Part shown: positions 13,413-20,384 of the stretch, piece by piece
Position numbering within the stretch: the first letter of the stretch is position 1
How the letters are laid out: each line of letters begins with the position of its first letter
DNA from: CAYXDO01 sp964463485
GTDB lineage: Bacteria; Myxococcota; Kuafuiibacteriia; Kuafuiibacteriales; Kuafuiibacteriaceae
Assembly: GCA_964463485.1 (NCBI GenBank)
Contig: CAYXDO010000187.1
Span: 1 to 20,384 of the forward strand
Length of the DNA stretch: 20,384 bases
Direction of reading: 5' to 3'
Position numbers and translations under genes: made by a program
Notes under the pieces: generated by a model
What the model was told of the DNA's origin: nothing
The model's input: the letters and a program-made list of their open reading frames with translations, nothing else
Database searches by the model: none

Positions 13413-15505
13413 GTTCGACTGCCTTCTGTGAGCGCGGCGGTCGGGCAAGTATCGACGCACAGCGGGCGCGTGGCCAGGCAACGGTCGCAGGTTTGCCGAG
13501 CCTCGGTCTCCGAGCAGGCGAATTCGAGGGACGTCTCGAAGCCTCGATAGGCGAGCGTCAAGACGCCAGCGCCAACGACCTCTTTGCAGATACTCACACA
13601 GCGGTTGCAGCGGATGCACTTGTTCATCTCGAGCCGCAGCCCCGGCCGCAGAGTTCGTGCCGGCTGAGTATGCACCGTGCCCCGATACGCTCCTTGGGAC
13701 ACGCCGTAGGCGGACAGCAGGGGTCGAAGCGCGCAGGTGTCGAAGGCGCTGCAGGAGCACGACATACACCGACTGGCTTCTTGCCGACCTTCTTCTTCTC
13801 CTAGGCCGAGCTCGACCTCTCGAAAATCCGCGACGCGGAGGTTCGGGCGCGCGGTCCGAGGCTTGATGGGTTCACTCGGCACAGGCTCGTGCGCGAAGTC
13901 CGCAGCCACTGGGGGGCGGAGCGCCGACATCTGGCTGAGGACGCCGAGGTCGAATGGGTTCGGAGTCGCATGGGTAGCAGGTCGACTCTGGGAGCCGTCC
14001 AAAGCGACGGGCTTGCGGTTTAAGTATGAATCGATCGCCAACGCCGCCCGCCTGCCCGAGGCGATCGCCTCGACCACCGTGCTCGGACCGGTGACGAAGT
14101 CACCTCCCGCGAAGAGACCTTCGATCGGCGTCGACTGAGTTTTAGGATTCACGAGCCCGCGACTCCCGATCGGATCGGCGAGCTGACCCACCGCCGAAAC
14201 GACCCAATCCGTAGAGCGGGCATATTCGGAGCCGACGATTGGGACGGGCTGAGGTCTGCCCTCGCTGGACTCACGGAGGCTCATGCGGACCAACCTAAGC
14301 CCGGACACGCGGCCATTCGCGACCTCGATTTCGACCGGAGCTGCCAGGCAATCGAGCTCGATGCCTTCTTCGATCGCGGCCTCGATCTCGGCAGAAAACG
14401 CGGGCATCTGGTCTCTGCCTCGCCGGTAGAAGATCGTGACTCTCTTGGCGCCGAGCCTGCGCGCGGTGCGCGCCGCGTCGACGGCGCTATTTCCGCCGCC
14501 GAGGACGGCGACCTCACCCTCGAGGGACGATAGCTGCCCTTCTTGAACCCATCTGAGTAGCTCCAGGGCACCGAGGACCCCCTCCGCGTCCTCGTTCTTG
14601 ATCCCGAGGCGACGTTGCCTCCACGCTCCCGTCGCGAGGAACACCGCGTCGTGCCGATCCGAGGCTTGGTCTCCGATGATCTCGCTGAGCTTGAAATCAG
14701 GGCCGAGTGTTGCGCCTAGGCGGAACTCGACCCCCAGCTCCACGAGCGCTCGGATGTCGGCGTCGAGCACGTCCCGCGGAAGTCGGTAGGTTGGGATCAC
14801 GTAGCGAAGCATGCCTCCCGGCTGCTCACGGCTGTCGAGCACGGAGACTCGGTGGCCAAAAAGCCGCAACTCATGGGCTGCGGAAAGGCCGGCTGGACCG
14901 GCTCCGATGATGGCGATCCGTTTGCCGGTGTCCGGAGGCAACTCAGCGGGCGCTGAGCTTCTTGGCGCGAGCTCCGTGGCCAGTCGTTTGATCGCGTTGA
15001 TGGCCACAGGCGCGTCGACCAGCCGGCGACTGCACGCCTGCTCGCAGGGATGTGGGCAGACCCGACTACACACGCCAGGCAGAGAGTTGGTCTCGCGCAC
15101 GATGCGCACCGCCTCGGCGTGGCGGCCGAGCGATACTGCCTTCACGTAGCGAGGCACGTCGACTCTCGTCGGGCACGCGAGGACACACGGCGCGACGCAG
15201 TCGGCGAAGTGGTCAGAGAGGATCAGCTCGAGCGCTGCCCGGCGGGACGCCCGGATCGTCGCGGAGTCCGTGCGAACGGCGAGCTTCGACGCGGCGCGCG
15301 TCGCGCAGGCAGGCTCGATGCGCCAAGTTCCCTCATTCGTCTGAACTTCCACGACGCAGACCCAGCAGGAAACTTCCGGCTTGATCCGCGGATCGTGGCA
15401 CAGGGTCGGGATCTCGATCCCCAGCTCCGTGGCGACCGAGAGAATCGTACGGTCGGGTGAGGCGAAGGCCTGCCGGCCATCGATGGTCAGGCTGACTTCC
15501 GTCAT
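13409..15505 (-). CDS. FAD-dependent NAD(P) oxidoreductase, GltD-like with NuoG-like iron-sulfur parts
   Basis: A 698-residue flavoprotein. Order: a NuoG/HydA-like [2Fe-2S] domain (Cys36, Cys47, Cys50, Cys67); a GltD-type double [4Fe-4S] region (Cys103, 107, 111 and Cys146, 150, 154, 158); an FAD site GAGPAG (201-206); an NAD(P) site GGGNSAVDAARTARRLGA (336-353) followed by YRR (360-362), the arginine pair that in GltD/NfnB relatives suits NADPH; then more Cys pairs (CMSCSCS) and two C-terminal iron-sulfur sets (CIRCNRCVSIC, 630-640; CDRCLATRPLCVDTC, 673-687). Same architecture as the flavin-bearing subunit of Nfn-type and Stn-type NADH/NADPH/ferredoxin enzymes. The ATG overlaps the fusion gene stop and its stop overlaps the ferredoxin GTG, so the three are one operon. 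NADPH preference is inferred. Confidence 0.92.
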   Translation of the reverse strand: MTEVSLTIDGRQAFASPDRTILSVATELGIEIPTLCHDPRIKPEVSCWVCVVEVQTNEGTWRIEPACATRAASKLAVRTDSATIRASRRAALELILSDHFADCVAPCVLACPTRVDVPRYVKAVSLGRHAEAVRIVRETNSLPGVCSRVCPHPCEQACSRRLVDAPVAINAIKRLATELAPRSSAPAELPPDTGKRIAIIGAGPAGLSAAHELRLFGHRVSVLDSREQPGGMLRYVIPTYRLPRDVLDADIRALVELGVEFRLGATLGPDFKLSEIIGDQASDRHDAVFLATGAWRQRRLGIKNEDAEGVLGALELLRWVQEGQLSSLEGEVAVLGGGNSAVDAARTARRLGAKRVTIFYRRGRDQMPAFSAEIEAAIEEGIELDCLAAPVEIEVANGRVSGLRLVRMSLRESSEGRPQPVPIVGSEYARSTDWVVSAVGQLADPIGSRGLVNPKTQSTPIEGLFAGGDFVTGPSTVVEAIASGRRAALAIDSYLNRKPVALDGSQSRPATHATPNPFDLGVLSQMSALRPPVAADFAHEPVPSEPIKPRTARPNLRVADFREVELGLGEEEGRQEASRCMSCSCSAFDTCALRPLLSAYGVSQGAYRGTVHTQPARTLRPGLRLEMNKCIRCNRCVSICKEVVGAGVLTLAYRGFETSLEFACSETEARQTCDRCLATRPLCVDTCPTAALTEGSRT

Positions 15506-18036
15506 CTTTCACCCCGAACGGAGCCCCTGGCTTCGAGGTTGCGCGGCTTGTCGAGTGAGAGGACGGCGCCGAACCGGCAGGCGTCCGTACAGCCTCCGCA
15601 CCGCGTACATAGGTCCACGTCGATGGACAACGGCAACTCGGTGGTGGGCAGAGAGATCGCGTTTGCGGCGCATTGAGCGAAGCACCGCGCGCAGCTATCG
15701 CAGACGTAAGGATCGATACGGTAGCTGAGCAGCGCCTTGCACTTCTTCGCGGGGCACACGCCGACGAGGTGCGCCTCATACTCGCCTCTGAAATACCGGA
15801 GCGTAGTCAGCACGGGATTCGGGGCACTCTTGCCCAAGCCGCACAGCGAGCTCGTCTTCACCTGTTGGGCGAGACTCTCCAGCCGCTCGAGATCCCCGGA
15901 CCGCGCGCGACCGGCGCAGAGGTTTTCTAGGATCTCGAGCATGCGCTTGGTACCCAGACGACAAAAGACGCACTTCCCGCACGACTCAGTCTGAGTGAAC
16001 GACAAGAAATACCGCGCGATGTCCACCATACACGAGGTCTCGTCCATCGCGATGAGCCCGCCCGAACCCATGATGGCGCCGGTCCCTTCGAGCGACTCGA
16101 AATCGACCGGCGTATCGAAAAGGGAAGCCGGGACGCAGCCCCCAGAGGGTCCGCCGATCTGAATCGCCTTGATCGCGCGGTCGCGTGGGCTGCCGCCGCC
16201 GAGGTCCTCGACGATCTTCCGGATCGTCATCCCCATCGGGACCTCGACCAAGCCGCTGTGCCGCAAGTCTCCAGCGAGAGAGAACACTTTGGTCCCGCGG
16301 CTCTGACCCACGCCGAGACGCCGGTAGGCCTCTGCGCCTTGGCTCAAAATCCAAGGCACGTTGGCGAGCGTCTCGACGTTGTTGATACAAGTCGGCTCGT
16401 CGAGATAACCACGCTGCACGGGAAAGGGCGGCCGGCGTCTGGGTGTGCCTCGCTCCCCCTCGAGCGAGGCAATCAGCGCCGTCTCCTCGCCGCACACGAA
16501 GGCACCTGCTCCGCGTACGATGCGAACCCGAAAGCCAAAGTTGCGGCCGCGCAAGCCAAAGTCGGAGCCAGCCACCGACTCGCCGAGAAAACCGCGCTCC
16601 AAGGCGGCCGCGACGGCGATTTGAAGGCGCTCGACAGCGATCGGATACTCATCTCGAACGTAAATGATGCCCTCGGCTGCGCCGACCGCGTAGCCAGCGA
16701 GTGTCAAGCCCTCGAGAACGCTGAAGGGGTCGCCCTCGAGCACGCTGCGGTCCATGAACGCGCCGGGGTCGCCTTCGTCTGCGTTACACACGACGAACTT
16801 CTTGGAGCCGCTCGAGGCCCTCGCGAGTGACCACTTGCGACCTGTGCTGAAGCCCGCCCCGCCCCTACCCCGGAGTCCGGAAGCCGAGATCGCCTCGATG
16901 AGTGTCTCAGGGCTCATCTCGACGAGCGCGCGGCGGAGGGATTCGTACCCACCTCGAGCCCGATAGTCGTCGATCGACTCCGGATCGAGCCGACCGCAAT
17001 TTCTGAGTACGATCCGGGTCTGGCCACGCACGAAACGCTCGTCTTCGGCGTGGACGAAGCGACCCCATTCGTCCGGGTTCGTGTCTTGGTTCGTGTCTTG
17101 GTTCGTGTCTTGGTTCGTGTCGTGGCTCGCGTCGTCGTTCGCGTCGCCGTTCGCGTCGCCGTTCGCGTCGCCGTTCGCGTCGCGTTCCAGCCGATTGCCG
17201 CAAGGGTGGTCGCCGCGAGCGATGAGTCGGGGCGCGAGGATCCGTTGCTCCCAAAAGTGCGCCCTCAACAACTCGGGCACTTGCGCCGGCGTAATCTCTC
17301 CGTAGAGGCAGCGGCCGAGCCGAGGTGAGGAGATATCAACGAGCACCTCGCGGTAGCACAGGCCGAGGCAACCTGTGACGAGGAGGTGAGCGTCGATGCC
17401 GAGGTCCGCGAGCCCAAGTCGGAGCGCTTCGAAGACCTGCCTGCCGCCAGCGGCGATCCCGCAGCTTCCGAGGCCGACGGCCACGCGGTTCGCGCTCGGT
17501 GCATTGCTACGGACAGAGCGCGGCGACGCTTTCGCTCCGGGCTCCGGGAGGGCATCAATCACCCGCGACACTCCTCGGGCGTCCAGTCGCCCGAAGGTCT
17601 GCTCACCGACCCGCAGCACAGGAGCGAGCGAGCAGCACCCGACGCAGGCGACAGTCCGAACTGAAAACTCGCCGTCCGAGGTCGTCGTGTCGCCCGGCCC
17701 TAGCTCGAGATGCTTCGCCAGCGCGTCCGAGATTCGCTCGGCGCCCCGCACGTGGCAGGCCGTGCCGTGACAAACTTCGATTGAGCGCCGGCCGCGCGGA
17801 AACAGAGACAAGCTCGGGTAGAAGGTCGCCACGCCGTAAAGGCGCGCGAGGGGGATCTTGGCGCGCCTCGAGGCCAGCTCGAGTATGTCGCTTGGCAGAA
17901 AGCCGAAAGCCTCCTGAATTGCACCGAGGAGCGGGACGACGTCCGGTCCGATGCGGTCAATCAAGGACTCGAGCCTCGGCTCATTACGCGCGAGCTCGCC
18001 GACCGCGGGATGTGCGAGAAGGGCGGGCCGATTCAC
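15502..18036 (-). CDS. NuoE-NuoF fusion with extra iron-sulfur domains (HydC-HydB-like)
   Basis: An 844-residue protein joining two usually separate subunits. Domains: NuoE-like thioredoxin-fold [2Fe-2S] (1-160; Cys89, Cys94, Cys131, Cys135); a second thioredoxin-like domain (about 183-270; SCGIAAGG and TGCLGLCYRE, only three obvious ligand cysteines, so possibly an incomplete cluster); a 9 x 4-residue Asp-rich repeat (286-321); NuoF with FMN/NADH loop GLRGRGGAGF (388-397) and the [4Fe-4S] motif ESCGKCVFC plus Cys732; then two C-terminal [4Fe-4S] sets (Cys779-789 and Cys810-820). This is the NADH-oxidising HydB/HydC plan of electron-bifurcating hydrogenases and relatives. The GTG at 18036 begins the open frame's strong homology, but no good ribosome site precedes it. 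First gene of the operon; no hydrogenase or formate dehydrogenase catalytic subunit is in the window. Confidence 0.93.
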   Translation of the reverse strand: MNRPALLAHPAVGELARNEPRLESLIDRIGPDVVPLLGAIQEAFGFLPSDILELASRRAKIPLARLYGVATFYPSLSLFPRGRRSIEVCHGTACHVRGAERISDALAKHLELGPGDTTTSDGEFSVRTVACVGCCSLAPVLRVGEQTFGRLDARGVSRVIDALPEPGAKASPRSVRSNAPSANRVAVGLGSCGIAAGGRQVFEALRLGLADLGIDAHLLVTGCLGLCYREVLVDISSPRLGRCLYGEITPAQVPELLRAHFWEQRILAPRLIARGDHPCGNRLERDANGDANGDANGDANDDASHDTNQDTNQDTNQDTNPDEWGRFVHAEDERFVRGQTRIVLRNCGRLDPESIDDYRARGGYESLRRALVEMSPETLIEAISASGLRGRGGAGFSTGRKWSLARASSGSKKFVVCNADEGDPGAFMDRSVLEGDPFSVLEGLTLAGYAVGAAEGIIYVRDEYPIAVERLQIAVAAALERGFLGESVAGSDFGLRGRNFGFRVRIVRGAGAFVCGEETALIASLEGERGTPRRRPPFPVQRGYLDEPTCINNVETLANVPWILSQGAEAYRRLGVGQSRGTKVFSLAGDLRHSGLVEVPMGMTIRKIVEDLGGGSPRDRAIKAIQIGGPSGGCVPASLFDTPVDFESLEGTGAIMGSGGLIAMDETSCMVDIARYFLSFTQTESCGKCVFCRLGTKRMLEILENLCAGRARSGDLERLESLAQQVKTSSLCGLGKSAPNPVLTTLRYFRGEYEAHLVGVCPAKKCKALLSYRIDPYVCDSCARCFAQCAANAISLPTTELPLSIDVDLCTRCGGCTDACRFGAVLSLDKPRNLEARGSVRGER
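17074..17181 (-). repeat. 12-bp tandem repeat inside the NuoE-NuoF fusion linker
   Basis: Nine in-phase 12-bp units (coding strand GACGCGAACGGC and variants, then GACACGAACCAA and variants) encode DANG x3, DAND, DASH, DTNQ x3 and DTNP. Two unit types occupy separate halves, as expected from two rounds of slippage expansion. It sits exactly between the second thioredoxin-like domain and NuoF, so it acts as a hydrophilic linker whose length could vary between strains. The Asp every fourth residue could bind Ca2+, but this is speculative. Confidence 0.95.
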
Positions 18037-18083
18037 CGTGCGCCAGCATCGTACGAATTTCGAAATCGGGCGATAGGAAAAGA

Positions 18084-18107
18084 GTCGTCGATCGAGCTGT
18101 CGACGAC
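18084..18107. promoter_or_regulatory. 8-bp inverted repeat upstream of the NuoE-NuoF operon
   Basis: GTCGTCGA (18084-18091) and TCGACGAC (18100-18107) are exact complements around 8 bases, 48 bases upstream of the GTG at 18036. The geometry suits a dimeric regulator site or a leader hairpin. The gene-free stretch 18037-18273 holds this and the short palindrome CCTAGG (18115-18120). No confident -35/-10 boxes were fixed. Confidence 0.4.
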
Positions 18108-18273
18108 GCTAGGACCTAGGAGCGTCGTGCAAATCTTGCCTTGCTCGACAGAGTCGCCTATCGCCGTGGACGCCATGGCTCTGAATTCAGGCCGCCGCGC
18201 TTCGTTCCTTTGAGTTTCTACTCAACAGATCCGACCAAGAATTCGGACGCGCGATGACTTGCGGACGCGGCGC

Positions 18274-18681
18274 TCAGGCTTGGCTGGGTTCGATGCGCCT
18301 GATTTCCGGCACGACGTCGAAGTCACGGTCGTAGCTGCAGATCGCTCGTGCGCCTATCTCGAACGCTACGGCCGCATGAATCGCGTCTCGGGCGGTCAAT
18401 CCTTTGTGTCGGTCCATGAAGTCTCTCGCGCGATCCAAGGTCGACTCGCTGATCGATGCGCTCCGCGGGAACAGAGCTCGGGTGAGTGAGTAGACTCTGC
18501 GACCGTCGTCCCACCGGCGGATCGAACGGTAGCGGTGGAGGATTTCCTGCAACGCTTCCGTGTCCACGACGGCCTCGACCTCGCCGCTGGCGATTCGCCG
18601 CATGAGGTTCGCGCAGGGCTCCTTGTGCGGATGGGGCGCCCCCGCCGCATACATGAGTACGTTGCTGTCTACGAGGATCAC
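18274..18681 (-). CDS. vapC: VapC-like PIN-domain toxin
   Basis: A 135-residue PIN-domain RNase-like protein. It opens with VILVDSNVLMYA (Asp5) and has acidic residues at Glu42/Glu46 (TEALQE), Asp99 (TARDAIHAA) and Asp118/120/122 (SYDRDFD), which fit the Mg2+-binding set of PIN RNases. The start is GTG at 18681, overlapping the antitoxin stop (GTGA); upstream frame extension is antitoxin DNA read out of frame. VapC proteins cleave specific RNAs, commonly tRNA or rRNA, and are neutralised by the cognate VapB. Length and order (antitoxin first) are standard. The actual target is unknown. All acidic residues are in place, so it looks intact. Confidence 0.9.
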   Translation of the reverse strand: MILVDSNVLMYAAGAPHPHKEPCANLMRRIASGEVEAVVDTEALQEILHRYRSIRRWDDGRRVYSLTRALFPRSASISESTLDRARDFMDRHKGLTARDAIHAAVAFEIGARAICSYDRDFDVVPEIRRIEPSQA

Positions 18682-18926
18682 GGAAGATCCTCGGCCGGTG
18701 ACGTGGATTCGAGCACGAGCTGTTCGACGGGTCCGACCGGGAGCGAGAGCTCCGCGAGGGCCCGCGCGGCCTCGGTCCGAGCGTCTCGCGACGCGGACCC
18801 GTATTGGGCGACACAAGCGTCACGAACGAGCTGTCCGACGCTCACGCCGCGCTGGCGGGCCAGAGCTCCGAGGTGCTCGTACAGACGTGGGGGGAACAGA
18901 ATTGTTGCTTTCTTCTCGAGATCCAT
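18678..18926 (-). CDS. vapB: VapB-like ribbon-helix-helix antitoxin
   Basis: An 82-residue protein. The N-terminal part (ATILFPPRLYEHLGALARQRGVSVGQLVRDAC) fits a CopG/Arc ribbon-helix-helix DNA-binding domain; the C-terminal tail (LAELSLPVGPVEQ...) should wrap the toxin. The ATG at 18926 is chosen: a TTG at 18962 would add 12 residues read through the palindrome upstream. AGGA lies just before the ATG, a weak ribosome site. It overlaps vapC by GTGA. The family typically represses its own operon together with the toxin. Confidence 0.87.
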   Translation of the reverse strand: MDLEKKATILFPPRLYEHLGALARQRGVSVGQLVRDACVAQYGSASRDARTEAARALAELSLPVGPVEQLVLESTSPAEDLP

Positions 18927-18935
18927 ATCCTGATG

Positions 18936-18949
18936 TGTATCCGGATACA
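18936..18949. promoter_or_regulatory. Palindrome upstream of vapB, probable operator
   Basis: TGTATCCGGATACA is a perfect 14-bp palindrome whose near edge is 9 bases from the antitoxin start. Ribbon-helix-helix antitoxins commonly bind such symmetric sites at their own promoter, so autoregulation is likely. The link is by position and family habit, not by test. Confidence 0.6.
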
Positions 18950-19036
18950 GGGAGATAGGCAAGGCGCGATGCGTGGCGTCACGCCGGGGCGCGTAGACCG
19001 TCGGGCATTGCCGTCGAAACGCCGTAGAATTCGACG

Positions 19037-20026
19037 ATGTGCCGATCCCCCAAAGCCTGCATGCTCGCCGCGCTCATCACGTCCTGCGCCAACGAAGCTC
19101 GGCGGTTGCCTGACGCGATGCCGACACGAGACGCGAGCGTGGACGCCGGCGCGGAGGACGCCGGCGTGGGCGACAGCGAGACGCCGACGGACTCTGGTGT
19201 GAGTTATGATTCCGGTCCCAGCGACGTGCCGACCCCCGACCGAGGATTCGCGGACGCCGATCTCCCCGACGTGACGATCGACGGTGGAGCCTCGAACCAC
19301 GTCGCCGTCGTCGACGTCCGATGCGAGCCTTCACGCCGGCTGGGCGTCGTCGAGATCAGCGACTCCTTCGGCGCGCGTTACCTGAACGCCGCGGTGACCG
19401 ACGCGCCGGATCCGATGCTGGGCCCGCCCGCTTTGAGCACGGAAGACTGCAGGTTCCATGACGCGGTCGAGTGTGGCTGCACTCAGACCGGGTATTGCGA
19501 TTACCTGGGTGAGTGCGCTCGCGCGCCCGCGCCAGTGTCCGGGCTGGTCGTGAGAGTGATCGGCGGCGCCTCGGAGCAGCGTTTCGAGGCAGATTCGAAC
19601 GGACTGGCGAGTGGGCAAATCATGCTCCCCGACCAAGCCCTCTCGCTCGAGCTCACCGGTCCGGACCTGCTGGTCACGACGAGCGCGCTAGAAGTGCCCA
19701 GAGAATTGGCCGATGTGAGCGGAACCCTCCGCGGCACGTATGACGCTCCCGTCTCCGTCGACGTTCGCTGGACGCCCGTCGCGGGCGCTCGAGTCACCAC
19801 ACTCATCCGCATCAACCATCACGTTCCGCGGGCCACGTTCACGGAGTGCGTCGTGGACTCGACCGACGGGCTTCTCCACATCGACGAACCCATGCTGACT
19901 CCGCTGGCGGTCGCAACGGGGCTAGAGTTCCAGGGCATCTGGCACACTCGTTTCGCGGCCGCGGAGCTCCCGAACGGGTGCCTCGAGCTCCGATTCACCC
20001 GACAACATTACGTCTCGCTGTTTTGA
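19037..20026 (+). CDS. Predicted lipoprotein of unknown function
   Basis: A 329-residue protein. A lipobox at LITSC (Cys17) is followed by a long Asp/Ala/Gly/Ser/Thr linker (about 18-85) typical of surface lipoproteins in myxobacteria. The rest is beta-rich with several Cys (CRFHDAVECGCTQTGYC, CDYLGEC) that may form disulphides. I recognise no named domain, heme or catalytic motif. The ATG at 19037 has no clear ribosome site; it lies 110 bases from the divergent antitoxin start. A local copy of AGGCAAGGCGCGATG (18957-18971), also found at 1490-1504, sits between them. Export is well supported, function is not. Confidence 0.75.
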   Translation: MCRSPKACMLAALITSCANEARRLPDAMPTRDASVDAGAEDAGVGDSETPTDSGVSYDSGPSDVPTPDRGFADADLPDVTIDGGASNHVAVVDVRCEPSRRLGVVEISDSFGARYLNAAVTDAPDPMLGPPALSTEDCRFHDAVECGCTQTGYCDYLGECARAPAPVSGLVVRVIGGASEQRFEADSNGLASGQIMLPDQALSLELTGPDLLVTTSALEVPRELADVSGTLRGTYDAPVSVDVRWTPVAGARVTTLIRINHHVPRATFTECVVDSTDGLLHIDEPMLTPLAVATGLEFQGIWHTRFAAAELPNGCLELRFTRQHYVSLF

Positions 20027-20384
20027 GTCTGTAACCCGGGGCACGGCATGAGTTTCGGAGCCCTTTCGGAGACCTGCTACGCTACCTTTTTCTTGATCTT
20101 GGCGACGTCATCCTCCAGCACTTCGAGCCGCTTCTGGGTGCAGCCGGGCCTGGATCTGAGTGCGCTGCGGGAAAGTTGGTCGAAAAAAGAGCAGATATAA
20201 CGATGACTTGCGGCGATCGATCGGTGTGCGACGCGTTGCCGTTCGGACTCATAGCCAGGCGGATCTGCGCCTATTTCATTCCGGATCGTCCACGTCCACG
20301 ACCAGGTTCCACCGACGGACGGCGACGCGACGCCCACTCGATCCGGTTCACCTTCAAGCGACTAGCAACTCATTGATATTCCAT
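20027..20384. other. Gene-poor tail with a possible gene remnant on the minus strand
   Basis: No confident gene. A minus-strand open frame (20077-20337) ends with CTQKRLEVLEDDVAKIKKKVA, whose last 16 residues look like a charged coiled-coil end, while the earlier part has no domain. It may be the C-terminal remnant of a decayed gene or chance. It is not called as a CDS. Confidence 0.4.

Noticed and set aside
13413..13769. N-terminal extension of the four-cluster ferredoxin
   Set aside because: Out-of-frame reading of the flavoprotein gene; the first cluster begins right after the GTG at 13412.
17074..17181. CRISPR-like array
   Set aside because: Units are 12 bp, contiguous, in frame and without spacers, so this is a coding microsatellite.
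12945..18036. Respiratory complex I (nuoEFG) fragment
   Set aside because: The flavoprotein has a GltD-type FAD/NAD(P) core in place of the NuoG body, the NuoF part has HydB-type extra ferredoxin clusters, and no membrane nuo genes are present.

Overview
The window is GC-rich, tightly packed bacterial DNA that most likely comes from a member of the Myxococcota. The evidence is a MYXO-CTERM-like tail (Cys pair, hydrophobic helix, Arg cluster) on a secreted multiheme protein, Cys-rich and Asp/Ala-linker lipoproteins of the kind common in that phylum, many GTG starts, and ATGA/GTGA start-stop overlaps. No rRNA, tRNA, CRISPR array or transposase was seen.

Layout. (1) 1-1411: hexamer repeats and hairpins, a YraN/UPF0102-like gene on the minus strand, and a divergent class I glutamine amidotransferase (peptidase C26) gene. 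(2) 1412-2270: a long gene-free stretch with A-rich degenerate tandem repeats of about 20 bp, a 3 x 10 bp GC-rich repeat and inverted repeats. (3) 2271-7723, plus strand: an apparent operon for a secreted pentaheme cytochrome with a MYXO-CTERM-like tail, a cupredoxin lipoprotein, an outer-membrane beta-barrel carrying one heme c site, a diheme cytochrome c and a Cys-rich lipoprotein. (4) 7729-8448, minus strand: a second periplasmic cupredoxin fused to a carboxypeptidase-regulatory-like domain. (5) 8499-12924, plus strand: a cytochrome bc-type quinol oxidase with an unusual partner: membrane-anchored octaheme cytochrome, Rieske protein, b6-type cytochrome b, a 55-residue one-helix protein and subunit IV. 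(6) 12945-18036, minus strand: three overlapping genes (NuoE-NuoF fusion, iron-sulfur/FAD GltD-like flavoprotein, four-cluster ferredoxin) whose domains match NADH/NADPH/ferredoxin enzymes of the HydBC plus Nfn/Stn kind, with no hydrogenase or formate dehydrogenase subunit in view. (7) 18274-20384: a VapBC toxin-antitoxin pair with a palindrome just upstream, a lipoprotein gene and a short tail without a confident gene.

Inferred working model: the flavin/iron-sulfur module balances NAD(H), NADP(H) and ferredoxin in the cytoplasm. The bc complex passes quinol electrons to its octaheme subunit, and the cupredoxins and diheme cytochrome could carry them on to the heme-bearing porin and the surface-anchored pentaheme protein. 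That would be a candidate trans-envelope electron conduit. The genes and motifs are visible in the sequence; the electron route and its direction are hypotheses.
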